Part shown: positions 20,957-35,900 of the stretch, piece by piece | Layout of the letters: every line of letters begins with the position of its first letter | Numbering within the stretch: position 1 is the first letter of the stretch | From: Pristionchus mayeri | Lineage: Eukaryota; Nematoda; Chromadorea; Rhabditida; Neodiplogasteridae | Assembly: GCA_036245805.1 (NCBI GenBank) | Contig: BTRK01000006.1 | Location: forward strand, 27,091,901-27,155,900 | Direction: 5' to 3' | Length of the DNA: 64,000 bases | The notes under the pieces: generated by a model | Told to the model about the DNA's origin: nothing | What the model saw: the letters and a program-made list of their open reading frames with translations, nothing else | The model's database searches: none | Position numbers and translations under genes: made by a program

Positions 20957-23900
20957 ATGAATATCTACATGCTATTGATACTTAATTCGGTGTATGGGAG
21001 TACACACTGGAGAAGGAATGAGGGACAACTTCATCATCAGGTATTATTTCCCTATTCGATATCTACGATTTGGTATTATTCGCAGAGACGCTCTCTTATT
21101 CATTTGGCCAGGCCACACTACTTTTTGGAGTTTCTCGAACAGGAACGATTGATGCAGGAGTTGTATAGTTCAGAAGAGGAGATGGTCCGTTTAGGAGTAA
21201 GTTGCAACGTTCAACAATTTAAGTTGCACGCGAATGACCATCTATTTTTAAAAGGAAGAACTTCGTAAACGAGAGAAGAAAGACGATCCAATGATCGAAG
21301 AAAAGCTAATGAGGACAGATGAGGATTGCAAGTGAGAATATCGATTGTCGTTATATGAGGCTGTTTGCCTGCCTAAGAATCGAGCAGATTCGGAGAAATG
21401 TGGCAGAGCTCAAAAATATATATTCTCTGTAATTCTGTATTTTGGGGTAGTTGAAGGTGCTGAAGACGGTGGGCACATTCATTTTGTCCCTAGAGTTGCC
21501 GTTGGTTCCAGATGGCGTCACGTCTTTAACGCACTTTTACGTATATATCATAACCGGAATGCACTAAGCTTACATGAGAAAGGTTTCCGAGGTAGCATTT
21601 TGTGCTGATCACGTCTGTCTAGTTCATTTGTCATGAAATATTAAAATAATTGTTAAAAATTCAACTTTTCGTGGACACAACTCCGAGCTTAGCATTTCAC
21701 ACCGATGAACCGTCGTGACGAGTGGATTCAGAATCTATAATTTCATCGAAATTCTCGGTAAGACTTTTAAGATTGGAGTGAAAATGTGATGCGAAAAAGA
21801 TTGGGTGAAAATGAGGCGATCGCAGCCTCTTCCTCACTTCTCACCCCCCCCCCCCCCCTGGCAGTTTACTGCATCTCGCCGCTCTCTCGCTCCTCCACGC
21901 TCTCTCACCCCTTCCCCTCCTCTGCCACAGGGGAGAGACTGCGATTGCCTCATTTTCACCCATTTTCGCATCACGTTTTCACTCCAATCTTAAAAGTCTT
22001 ACCGAGCATTTCGATGAAATTATAGATTCTGAATCCACTCGTCACGACGGTTCATCGGTGTAAAATAAGCTCGGAGTTGTGCCCACGAAAAGTTGAATTT
22101 TTAAAAATTATTTTAATATTTCATGAAAAATGAACTAGACAGGCGTGATCATCCCAAAATTCTACCCCGGAAACCTTACTCACGTAAATTTAGTGCATTC
22201 CGGTTATGAGATATACGTAAAAAAGCGTTTCCGACGTGACGCCGTCTGGAGCCAACGGCAACTCTAGGGACAAAATGAATGTGCCCACCGTCTTCAACAC
22301 CTTCAACTACCCCAAAATACATATTTACAGAAAATCACGATTTTTTTACTATGCCGGCCCTTGCTCGATTCTTAGGCAAACGGCCTCATATGACGCCGGT
22401 TTCGTAAGAATCGAACAAGGTCTGGCACATCAATTTTTCGAAAACTTGTGGAAAGGGGTTATCGAGGGTGCTGATCACCATGGTCCACTTCATTTTGCAC
22501 CAACTCGACCGGTTGAACCAGGCTGCATGTAGGCTGCATGTACATTTCTGTTAATAACACCGAAACCGAATGAGGTATCACCTTCAAACTTGAACAGTGA
22601 TATAATAAGCTACATGTGAGGCCGTGGAAGCCAAATTTGCATATTTTGAAATATGTTAATCTTATAAAATTTCGGATCTCGAATATAAGGCTAGACGTAA
22701 CAGCGAGACTTGTATATGGAGATGCGTCATGATCTGGGGATCATTTTTCGTATGCTATGTATGGAATTAAGACTAAGCACTTTTTTGCTACGCTCAATTT
22801 TATGAAGCAATGTCCAATTCTGTGCCGCGGAAACCGCTATGCGAGTGAAAAATGAGATTGAATTCCTTTGTTCGGATAGATTGAATCAACGTTATGAATG
22901 AAACTCATTCTAATTCTGCATTAGCCGCTCATAAAATGAGAAAATGACGTCGGAAAAGTGAGCGTAGCAAAAAAGTGCTTAGTCTTAATTCCATACATAG
23001 CATACGAAAAATGATCCCCAGATCATGATGCATCTCCCTATACAAGTCTCGCTGTTACGTCTAGCCTTATATTCGAGATCCGAAATTTCATAAGATTAAC
23101 ATATTTCAAAATATTCAAATTTGGCTTCCACGGGCACACATGTAGCTTATTGTATCACTGTTCAAGTTTGAAGGTGATACCTCATTCGGTTTCGGTGTTA
23201 TTAACAGAAATGTACATGCAGCCTACATGCAGCCTGGCATAACCGGTCGAGTTTGTGCAAAATGAAGTAGACCATGATGATCAGCACCCTCGATAACCCC
23301 TTTCCGCAAGTTTTCGAAAAATTGATGTGCCAGACCTATCAGAAGATTGTTCGATTCTTACGCAACCGGCGTCATATATGAGAGACATCGCGAGAGAATC
23401 GACCACAGGCCGGTCTGCTAAAATCGATGTCATGAAAAAAGCTGGAAAAATTAATTTAAGTACTTCGATACCCGCTCTGTTAAACTACATTGGCCGATTT
23501 TTTAAGAAAATTTATTTTTCGAGTACGGGCGTCGCGAATGTGACGACTTACTCTAAAAGTAGTGAAATACTCTTCACGAAAATGATCATAACTTGCTTTA
23601 AATTTGAGCTAGAGACTTTTTTAAAGAAATGATCGTGAGAGTGTGTTCTACACTTTTCATGTTAAAAAATTCATTTGTCCTTTCGACCCTGAATCAGGGT
23701 GGTCGGAAATTCGAAAATATCGATTTTTTCAAGAAATCGGAAAAACCCATCTAGGCACGGCCCCCGGAGCATCGACATAAGGAAAGCAAAAACGTCCGGG
23801 AGCTATCCTGAAAATTGTCCGAGCTGTAAAAAATTATGCTGTGGAATTTGCTCGCTAAACGGAACATAGACTACGGAACATCTACTATTCGCACCGCGCG

Positions 23901-26900
23901 TAACGTGACAATCAGGCAATAATCAGGCATTTCAAGTTGCAACTCAGGCTTCTCAGGCAATTCTGACTGTACTATTTTTGAAAGCGCGCGTCTTTTCCTT
24001 GATGCCTGCGGACGTTTTCATTTTCCTTATGTCGATGCTCCGGGGGCCGTGTCTAGGGACGGCAACGGGAATTTTTGAGTACGGAATATTGGTTGCCTAC
24101 CTCCGACGCTTTTGCTTTCAAACTACCGTTCTTTTCAAGACAAATTCTTTCAATAATTTAAAACATTTAAAAAAAAAATTTAATGTGATATTTGAAGTAT
24201 TTTATTGATTGGAATGAATATGAACACATATTGAAAGAACATCAAGCATGGCAAGAAGAGACATATTGCAGAACTGGAGAAGCATGACGTGATCGAAAAT
24301 GTACGTGTTTTCAGAATTAAGTGTTGAAGCTTCATTTTCTCAGTTTAAGCAGATTATCAAACGCAAAAAATTGTTTTCACAATAAAAATAAATATAAATA
24401 TAAGATATTAGAGAATGAGGCCGTCAAAATTGAGCATTTTACCGTTGTAAATTTGGTTTTTTAATTATATCTCGTAAAGGGCGAACTGTTCATGCGATCT
24501 TTTATAGTATGTTGTTTACAATGAGTAACTCGATTTTTATGAGAAAAACAAAGCGTGAACAGTTCGCCCATTTATAGATATTGATTTAAAACTGATTATT
24601 GTGGATTTGTCTCGGCGAACTACCGTAGTTTGAGCAGGAGTAGTAATTGATTTTGCCTTCTTGGTCGGTTAAATGTTGTATTCTTCTTCGATAACGTCGT
24701 TCAGATTTTTAAGAGTGCGCTATACACAGAATAATTAAATACGACATCGTTTCGACGTTAGTCATGTAACTACAAGTCTTTCAGTTTGCGATAGGTAGGA
24801 GTAAAGGAGTGACTTGAGATGCGCTCCATTTGGACTGAAAGCGTCGGCATTTCGACTTATGTTTATTATTGTTTTTCTCTTGATTTGATAATTATTTTTT
24901 TAAACTAAAGTGAAAAGTCGAAATGGGGTAGGCATAGCTTTCAATTGCATACCAATTTGTGAATTGTTTTGCTCGTTCGTTAACACCGTTGCCGTCCCTA
25001 ACCCCATCCTAGCTTTTGTGGTCCATATTTGATACAAATTACTCAAAACTATGGAAATAGTCTCCGTGATTCATTTCCCATCTATTCGAACAGTCTATAT
25101 CACTCAAATGTCAAGTTTTGTGAAAATTCGGATTTTAATCAATTTTTCCTTACACATTCCTTCAAATCGAGGCGGGTTCCGTGTTTTGAGTATTTTTGGA
25201 CTTCTTGTTATCCAAAAACTTCCTAAAATAGTTTTTGAACCGATTGGTTTCGTGTAAATATTTTTCCAGAATTAGGGAGGGCAACGGTGTTTACGAATGA
25301 GCAAAACAATTAACAAATTGGTGCGCATTTGGAAGCTTATCTTACCACATTTCGACTTTTCAATTTAGTTTTTGAATAATTTAATAAAAATATAGAGAAA
25401 AACAGTAAAGAATGCAAGGTAAAAAGGCGACGCTTTGAGTTCAAATGGAGCGCATCGCAGGTCACTGTGTTCTCAAAATTATCGCAAACTGAAATTTATT
25501 CTGCTTGGCTTATATGCGCCAATCTGGTCTATAACATCACCATTACATATATGACGTACCCTTAGAATAACTATTTCTTAAATTTAACTATAAAACGCAC
25601 TGGGAATTTAATACAACTTCAGAAGAAATGTAAATATGTTAGGATTACGGTAGTCATAAATTTGAAGTCTATTTTCGAAGAGTACGCAAACCGTATATTT
25701 TTGATTTTTGCACATATGAATCGAAATAGTGTGATGAAAAAAATACCCAAAAATCTCAGATATACGGTTTGCGTCCTTTTCGAAAACACCGAATATGTGT
25801 TTTCACAACGGTAAAACGCTCAGCTTTGACGGCCTCATTCTCTTTTATCTGATATTTATATTTATTTTTATGTTGAAAACAATTTTTTGTGCCTCGTAAT
25901 CCACCTATATTAAGAAAAAAGAAGCTTCAACATTTAATTCTAAAAACACGTATATTTTCGATCACGTCGTACTTCTCCAGTTCTGCGATATGTCTCTTCT
26001 TGCCATGCTTAGTGTTCATCCAATATGTGTTCATATTCATTCCAATCAATAAAATAGTTTTAAAATAAAATTAAATATTTTTAAAAAATGTTTTAAATTA
26101 TTGAAAGAATTTGGATTGAAAAGTACGGTGGTTTGAAGGAAAAGCGTCGGAAGGAGGCAACCAATATTCCGTACTCAAAAATTCCCGTTGCCGTCCCTAT
26201 CCAGAATTTTATTGTTTTTAAAAACATCGAAAATCTGAATATACGAAATTTTGGCATTTTTTGTTATTCCACTCTAACCGTTTATGTCGATCATTTCTGA
26301 AAACTAATTTATTTTCCACTTTAACGCTTTATTTGGTACAACTTATATGTTACGTAAATAAGCTATTTCGGGTGAGCAATAAACAAAAGTCACGCATTAT
26401 TCGTTCTCAATCAACAAAGTGATCAATCGAATCCCACGCACTGCAATCATGTTTTGCTGATTTTTTAAAGAAAGTTTTCTTCATGCTATTATTACTCACT
26501 TTGTGTTGTTTAAACATTACATTTAATTCAATGATATTGAGTAATCAAGTAGCAAAATGACGAGTATCGTAAGAGCTTGAAAGTTGCCCGACCCCTCATT
26601 ACAATTTAATCAATGATAGCCTTCCATATCTATTGCCCTTGTCTCTCCGTTCAATTTTTCATATTACTGTGGAGTTTGTGGAAGAAGTATACCTAGTTGG
26701 ATTAGGAGTAAACATCGGATCTTACGTTTAGCCTACAGGATCCTTACGTATCTCTCTAGGCCTAAGTGAAACCTGAGCTTTGCACATTAATAACCTCAAC
26801 TTCGCACCTATTGGTACTCCAAGCTTCTGTGCTTACCCAAAACGTTCACAAAAGCCTAATATTCCAGAATGGCTCAAGCAGATCTGAAAACGAACTATTT

Positions 26901-29900
26901 CGCCTCGGAGTACCCAGCAGCACTCTTTCCTGAGTTTGAGGAGCACGTCAGTCTGTCAGTTTTATATCTTCGGGTCATTTAAAAAAAAAGTGATTCATTT
27001 ATTTTTTTAAAAAATACAATGGTCAATTGTCAGAGAGGCACAAGCTCACGCTCCGTGGATCGCTGATAAGAGTTGTCACAGTGAGGAAATTCCCAATTGC
27101 AAAGCTATCTACAATCTCGAGTACTCTCCGTATGCATTCGAGCATCTAGAGGTAATTCCATACCATACCAATGCTTCACTTTGTCATATTGAGGGAATGC
27201 AAAACCGAAGAGATCTCTCTATGTCTCCCTCAAAGGAGAATTTTATCCGAATAACTCAACTCATATTCTACAGTAATTTGGTGTCGAATGTGGATACAAT
27301 CAAAGGTTTCTCAGATTTTAAATTTAGTTTTTCCTATATTTATTTTAAACAATCTTTATGGCATGATGCTTTTTTTCCAATTGTATTTCAGGACTTGACA
27401 CTATTCAAGCCCGTGAATGCTTCTTATACAACAACATGAACCATCCCCATCAAGTGAGCGCATCATTATGAATGCTCTTCCGCTGATCCTCGCCATGCGC
27501 ACTGCAAGTGTTCGTTTTAGAAAATAACAAAAGAGGGTCCCAAGTATAGGTGGGACTCCCAACCACGCGTATCTTTGCAAGCGAGGTTTTTCATTTTGTT
27601 ATGTATCTGACACTTTCTCATGGCGAAAGAGTGACGTGCAAGTATTTCGAATTGTTTGAGCATCCCACCTCAGGCAGTACGTGAGATGGTATCTCTGCAC
27701 TACTTCGCAGTTGTACATTGGATGCATCTGGGTAACGCCCCTTACGCGATGGAATGCATGCGAACTCTCCTCCACTACTCGAGCACACACCATCTGTACG
27801 CCCCAACAATTATTATTTGACAAATCAAATTGCTCTGATTGTGCAGTATGCATCATTCTAATGTCGATTGGTGGCCGATGGTTCTATCTCTGTTTGGGAA
27901 TCTCCTCTCACTCACTCAACAATACGAGGATGCGTCCACTGTCCTTGAGGTTAGTTAAAGAAGGAGTAACACGAAGAAATGGTTGAAAATCCGTACTCAC
28001 GGCCCCTTGTTCATCGACATTAGGAAACCTAATCCGCCTAATTTTTCTCTAACGGAAATCGTTCAAACGTGCCTAACTTGACCCTGCCTCAGGAAATCAG
28101 GAAATTGCGGGGTGTTTAAACTTCAAATTTGACAGTACTTATACCTCTCCTCTGCGTCTTTTGCGAAATTTCAGTTTGCAATTCACTGCTAAATAGTGAA
28201 TTGAAGTCAAGTGTCAAGTGGGCGGAGTTAGGCGGACAGATTTTGCGAATGTCGTCAGGCAAGGGACCGTGCGTACTTAAAGTTACCCAACACCCTAGAA
28301 AATGCCTTTCTATATTACTTAACAATGTAGTAGAACGGGTTCTAATCAGTTAAACTGGAATAATGAAAATAATAGAAAATGAATATTTGCAACAACGTGG
28401 AGCCGTAAAGTTTCAGTCGGAGTTGCCTGATCACGCCCGCTCTCTCTCTTTTACACATTCTCTCGCTCGTTTTGTCGTGATCAGGGTACTCCCGCCAGTT
28501 CAAATTATTTACATGGGTGTTGGGAAACTTTAAAAGGTATAGAATCCAGCAGCCCGGTCATAAATAACTTTATCCAAAGTTACATAGATTCTTTTTAGCT
28601 ATTCCCAAACGCTTAAGAGACTGTCCACCAGAGAACGTAACAGGTCCACGGATGGCCAAAAATTCGATAAATCTCAAAATTTTTTACTGAAGTGTGGGTT
28701 TTTTACCGAGTGCTGATTGACGGCCGCAATGACTAAGGCTAGGGGTCGATTTTGAAAAAGTTACAGGTACCCCCCATTTTGGAGGCCGAAAAAGTCGATA
28801 TCTCAGAATGACACGCGATATAGATTTTCTGGTGTATTTCCACGCGTAGAAAACGAATTTCGACTGCTGAGTGCGAGAAAACGCGAAATAAAAATGTGTA
28901 GCCCGAAAAACCACGTTATCGACAAAATATTCGAGCATATCGATCTAAAAATGTCCGAGGTGCACATTCTCGATACCATTTTCGGAATCTACGTAAAAAG
29001 TTGTGTCTAGGGTGAAAATTATAGATTTAAAAAAAAATAGACTTTTGTGATATTATCATCCAAAGTATGAAAAACACGTCAAATTGCTGAACATGGGTTC
29101 GCATGGCCCCTAAAATCTTCGCCCCCTATAGCTCTATTGGTCTAAAAACAATTTGTTATGTCTTATACAATCATTTCGATCATATTTCCAATCCGAAAAA
29201 GCGAGAAAATCACAAATCTAAAATTTCATTTTTTTCAGCCTCTGTTCCAAGGCCAAAAATATAATTTTTTTAAAATTATAAATAAAAGAGGTTTCCCGTC
29301 ATTTTTCCATACGTAGAAACCGAATTTTCACGTTAGAGCTCATGAAAAGCAGGTTTGACATGATTTTGACCAAGATCAATTTTGAACATTTTTCGATTTT
29401 TTTGAATTTTCGACTTCTTCAAATGTATATTCTATATGACTTTGCCACCTAAAACTAGATTTAAATGATTGTATAAGACATAACAACTTGTTTTTAGACC
29501 AATAGAGCTATAGGGGGCGAAGATTTTAGGGGCCATGCGAACCCATGTTCAGCAATTTGACGTGTTTTTCATATTTGGATGATAATATCACAAAAGTCTA
29601 TTTTTTTAAAAATCTTAAATTTTCACCCTAGACACAACTTTCTACGTAGATTCCGAAAATCGTATCGAGATTGTGCACCTCGGACATTTTTAGATTGATA
29701 TGCTCGAATATTTTGTCGAAAAAGTGGTTTTTCGGGCTACACATTTTTATTTCGCATTTTCTCGCACTCAGATATCGAAATTCGTTTTCTACGCGTGGAA
29801 ATACACCAGAAAATCTATATCGCGTGTCATTCTGAGATATCGACTTTTTCGACCTCCAAAATGGGGGGTACCTGTAACTTTTTCAAAATCGACCCCTAGC

Positions 29901-32900
29901 CTTAGTCATTGCGGCCGTCAATCAGCACTCGGTACCCACACTTCAGTAAAAAAGTTTGAGATTTATCGAATTTTTGACCATCCGTAAACCCCTGCAGAGT
30001 TATTACGTTCTCTGGTGGACGGTCTCTTAAAGTTCAATGAAAGCACAGAATCGTGCCTAATTCATGTTCACTCGCTTTACATACAGTACCGTGCAAAAGT
30101 CTCGCAACAAATTTGTTGTTGTCATAACTTTGTTCAAAATTGAGCTAGAGACTTATGGTTGGAAGCATTCGAGAGGTGAATATCAGGAGAAAATAATCAT
30201 GGCGCATGGTCTGAAACATATTTATCGCGGGTTTCTGAATTTATTTTTCGGCAGCACAATTTTCATGTAATTTTTGAAACTCAGCTGTAAGTGGATTTTA
30301 TCTCGCACGAACTGTGATGGAAGTATAACCATTGATGTTTACAATCATCTATGTGGCTTGCTCGTTGCACATCGGAAAGAGCGAATATATCGATTTTCCG
30401 ACACCTCCGAGACGTGTTTGAACGGCTATATCTTTGCTCCCAGTTGAGCGATAGGGCCCATAGTTAGCAGCTACTATACACTAATAATGTATAAACATTG
30501 TACCATATTTGATAGTGATCAGACAACAAACGGCAAAAATCGAAAAATTTTGGACACGAATTTTCATGCATGTGAAGAAGACCTTTAACGCTATCGAAAA
30601 AATGCGATTTCTTGCACCGTGATGCAGAATCTATTAATGAATAAGTGTGTGGAATCGGGAAGTGAGACGATTTGTCCAGCACATTTTAAACCCCAAAAAC
30701 CATAGAGGGTCAGGTAGCCATGAGCCATAAAACATGGTACAACGTAAAAATGAATCTTGTTCAAATTGCGTAAAACGCACCTAACAGCTTTGCAAGTCCT
30801 AGATATGCACATTTATCATTGAATTGGAGCCAATTTTAAAGAAACTCCCCGGTTATGGTAGATCGACTTTCGCTACGGTCCATTTCTGACGACTTTGGCC
30901 GTTCTGACTCTCTGTGGTTTTTGGGCTGTAAAATGTGTTGGACAAATCGTCTCACTTCGCGATTTCACACACATATTCATTAATAGATTCTGCATCACGG
31001 TGCAAGAAATCGGATTTTTTTCGATAACATTAAACGTCTTCTCCATATGCATGAAAATTCGTGTCCAAAATTTTTCGATTTTTGCAGTTTGTTGTCTGAT
31101 CACTATCAAACTTGGTTTAATGTGTCTACATTATTAGTGTATATCGCTCAACTGGGAGCGAAGATATAGCCGTTAAAACACGTCTCGAAGGTGTTGGAAA
31201 ATCGATATATTAGCTCTTTCCGATGTGCAACGAGCAAGCCACATAGATGATTGTAAACATCAATGGTTATACTTCCATCACAGTTCGTGCGAGATAAAAT
31301 CCACTTACAGCTGAGTTTCAAAAATTACATGAAAATTGTGCTGCCGAAAAATAAATTCAGAAACCCGCGATAAATATGTTTCAGACCATGCGCCATGATT
31401 ATTTTCCCCTGATATTCACCTCTCGAATGCTTCCAACCATAAGTCTCTAGCTCAATTTTGAACAAAGTTATGACAACAACAAATTTGTTGCAATCAACAA
31501 CAATCGAGACTTTTGCACGGTACTGTAACTATTGCCTCTTTATCGGGGTCAACTCGCTACATTTCCATTGCTTGAGCAATATATTAATGGTGGGACTCCC
31601 TAGCATTTGTTCGTGTTACCCATTCTTTAAGCACGATAATCCCAGAGAGATTTGGCATTTGATGTCTTAGTAACATTGCCAATATTGAGACGGGGATTGG
31701 CCATGAGATTCCTTGCAATATCTAGATTTTTGCTACGTTTGAACATTTTCTAAATAAGTGAATATTTAAATATACAAATTTCAACAAAATCCATTACTCC
31801 ACTGGGTCGGATGATCAGTGATCATTGACCACCTTCAAATTTGGATGACATTTTGTAGCTGTAGGAATGTAATGTGACTTTAAACGGGTTTTATATTTGG
31901 TTCCCGAAGGTTATCATGCTACGGTGATTCTCCTTCCTAGTGATAATATTATTCAACCAGTTACATATTAGCATGGTAAATGTTGTCGGAAGCATGCAAT
32001 AATATTATTATATGTCAGTTGGCTAGACTCCACTCTACATCATATGCTCAATTGACTGTTACGACTGCTGCTTTGGGAGACTCATATGCTCTATCTGCCA
32101 ACTTCTCTAGAGCTATTCCTCTCTACTCAGAGACATACGAGCTGTTGATGAAGAGCCACGATAATTCCGTAAGTTGAAATAAATCATGGATTGCAAAGAG
32201 CGTAAATGTAAGGAGGACTAACAGCAAATCTAGCCAGCCCAAACTGACAACATAGTTTTGAGACAATCGTAAACAGTAACACATTTTCGAAATTCCGGTT
32301 TTTATATCTTTCTTGGGAACCTAGTTATGGTTGTATTTATTCATTCAAAGTTGACCCTGCCGCACAGGAAACGGGTGAGAGAGCAGAATGAAGTGAGAGA
32401 GCGCCCTCCCATTCGTCAGTAACCACGTCGAATCGATCCGTTTTGCTGTCAATCCCGCTTTAATTCATTTTAAAGGAGGATTAAAGGAAAAAAGAATATG
32501 GGGAAGATGAGCTGGCCAGATTTATTCTTTAACGATTTTAGAAAGCCAAAACATTAATAGATGAAATGGTTATCTAGCAGAAATATGCAAGCGCAAAGTT
32601 TGATTGTTGCCCAGTGGTAATTACGGGAAGATCAGAGCGGTAGCTACGTGACATTTCATTCCTCCCTCTTCACATTGGAGGCTAGTGACCTCTTCGGATA
32701 GAGGAGGCGAGAGAACACGTGATTAGGCGAGAGTGCAAAGAGAGCTGACAAGGGCGAGTCGTGTGGTGTCCGTGGAGATTCCTGAAATGCTCTTCACCAT
32801 AGATGAGGCACTGTATGGGAAGCCCAAAAAACTTTTCATTTTCTGCGGAAGACTCCTGAGGGACGAGAAAAATCAATAATTTAGTTGGCACCTCAATTTG

Positions 32901-35900
32901 TCTCGCCTGATCACTCCTTCCAACTTTACCCCTAACATCTGGTTCTGTGGTCTAGTGGCTAACCAATTAGACTGGAACCGTTCCCATTGAGTTCGAATCC
33001 CGCCGTTCCCAAACCTCCATGTGTCTTATAAGACATAATCCGTGTCATATCCGTGTCATATAAATAATCCGTGTCATATATGATCATATCACGCTTGTCG
33101 CGTAAGATTCGAATAAACCCTGGTACATTGGAAAAGTCGAAATTGGGCTCTGAGCAGTTTTGGATAGCCCATATGTTCTCTCAACAGAAACCATCAATTT
33201 TTGTCCCATATCGTCATCCGTGACGATGTGAGACGCTCTCAAAGTTGACGATTTCCGAAATTTTCCATTTTTGGAGGCATGATCGGCCTACAGGGGGGTC
33301 TTGGTTACCCGAGAAGAAAGTTTTCTGCACCAAATTTCCTGGAGAATACGCCTGTGCTAATGGTTCATCGATACGAATATTAATATTTCCATAAATCGAT
33401 AAAAATTATTGATTTTTACTGCAATTTCGTACCAAGGCTGTTTTTCAGCCCAATCGATAGCTTGAAAAGAAGAATCGAATGGTATGATGAATGCATATGC
33501 AACTCGCGCACTAAAGATGTCAAAATCGCGAAATTCGATTTGCATTTACCTCCGATTCAGGAATTGTGACCCTCTGGCAATCAGTGTCGGCTTTTGGTCT
33601 ACCCTTGTATCTCGCCCTTGAGATCGATTTGCTTTTCGCTTTCGATAAGTGTAAAAGAAAATATAAAAGAAATTTCAATCGGTTTAACTTTTTTTGAATC
33701 ATAAATACGAGCCCGTCCGCACCCTTCCACACGCACCCACCATCATCGCCACCCCCCCCCCCCCCCCCCCCCCCCGGGGAGTGGATTCCTTCACTTTCAT
33801 TGATGCGAAGCATTCAAATGCTTGTTCGTTTGGTCGGATACATTCTGCTGTGTATGACCCCATCATTGCAAAGCCGTAACTATATCCGTATTTAGGTGTG
33901 GTGTGCTTATCTTGGTAATCCTAATTGTCATCACCACACCCCCTATTTGCTCGCGCCAGAGTTTTCCTCATTCTAGTTCCTGCCTTCCCCACGTTTCGTG
34001 GTGGATTTTACACAACATTGTGGCGATCAGGATTGTTTGAAGACTCAGGATAAAGGTTGAATTTGTTAATTTTTTTTTTCATTTCTTTTTCTCATTTCTC
34101 TTTGCTGTAAATCGGGCTTCTGAGTGCGCCCGTCCTTCTGTGTGCGGGTACTCTGCACTGATACCGTTCCACCCTTCTGTGTGCGTGGTTGGGAACGAGA
34201 CCTGAATTGAATTTTCGTTTTGTGCACCGGAGGTTCTGCTGAAATTTTTATTTTGGCTAGGTGAGCTCTGTGTGACAAACGTAAAATCATTCACTGAATT
34301 TCGTTTTGTGTACACGAAGTGCTGCCAAAATTCTGATTTTGGGCAGAGAACTACTTGTCGAGTGACCAACGATTTCCAGAAGCGTCGCGTGTCGCGCAGC
34401 GGACGGTGCCAAAGATGGGCGAAGAAGTCCCGGCTTACATGGAGGCGTTCTGTAAGTCCAGTAGCTCGATGCAGCAGAGTATGGTGCAGATGCAGAGAGA
34501 AAATAATGAGAGATACACCGCTCTTCTCGAGAGACTCACTGTTACCGAGAATAGAGGAGATGGAGCAGGTGTGAGAGAAAGTGGTGGAGTGAGTGTGACT
34601 AACCCCGTAGGACCGTCGATCGATGCTATCGAGTCCAGAATTGTGGATTTCGAATACGATGAGGAGGACCGCACGTTGGAGAACTGGTACGAGAGATACC
34701 GTGACGTGTTCGAACACGACATGAAGAGCCTGGAAGAGGGTATGAGAGTGCGGATACTGTTGAGACACCTTAGTGTGAAGTGTAATACACAGTACAGAGA
34801 TCACAAGGCTCCCGATGACGTCATGCAAGTGTCGTTCGAGGATACCGTGAATACTCTCAGGAGTCTCTTTGGCAAGAAGGAATCAGACTTCGAACTGCGT
34901 GTTCGTTTCTTCAATCAGAGATTGTCGACCATGGGAAGCACAGATGTGATGAAATTCGCATCTGAGGTGAACCGACTGTACCAGAAGGGTAATCTGAAGT
35001 TGATTACCGAGGACCAGATGAAGATTACGATCTTCCTGGCTGGCTTGGATCTTCCGAATCAGAAGGGACTGCGTGCCCATCTGTTCAATGAAGTGGGGAA
35101 GAAGCCTACCATCACGTTCAAGGAGCTGCTTGAGAAGTACTCCACGATGAGAGCACTCAAGCGTGATGTGGCCGTGGTACAGAAGGGTGCAACCATGATG
35201 GTCCGTTCGTACGGTAAGAATGATAAGAAGAAGAATGAGAGGAACAAGAACCCCGAGAGACATCCGAAGTCCAATCTCAGATGTCAGTTCTGCGATAAGA
35301 AGGGTCACAAGGAGACCGAATGTTGGACCAAGAATCCAGATAAGAGACCGAGAGGTGGTGCAAAACGCAACTACTCATTGCGAGCAGTGGACTGCAACCT
35401 CATCGAGGGAAATCGAGTCTATGTGACTGTGAAGGTCCATGGGCAGGATATCGAGTTCCAACTATTGGGGTGTCCGGAAAGTTCGTATAATGCTTCGGAA
35501 AAAAGTCATTTCGCGATCAAATGCAGTGATTGCGCAATCTGTTTGTCAACAATGTATTGCATCATTCTGACGTTGAGTAGTGAGAGGATTTAATCAGTCT
35601 CCTAGTTGCTACATTGATTCTTGTGATGGACTCCCATCTCTACCTCCGAGCAGTTTTACTTCATTACTACCGTCTTGGCCGATCCGTGAAGGAGGCCCAC
35701 TCTGCCCTGGCCCAGTCGGAAGGAGCTGACGCCCCCTCCATACCCTTCTGCTATAAGTGGTTCTCCCGCTTCAAGAAAGGGGAGTTTGGTCTCGATGATC
35801 AACCCCGCTCTGGACGCCCTCCCTCCCTCGATCAGCCTCTCGTTCTCCGCACACTGAAGCGCAAGCCCATGGCCAGTGTGCGTGAGTTGAAGAAGGATAC

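Noticed and set aside
28684..29987. Two homologous 84-95 codon proteins on opposite strands
   Set aside because: Both come from the two arms of one palindrome; the frames are not conserved in the other copy of the family.
32941..33011. A functional tRNA gene
   Set aside because: A and B boxes are present but no convincing acceptor and anticodon stems; it repeats as part of a SINE-like element.
34355..35593. A 412-codon fused Gag-mariner protein
   Set aside because: The last ~40 codons are mariner terminal DNA read in a chance frame; only the part up to about 35463 is Gag.
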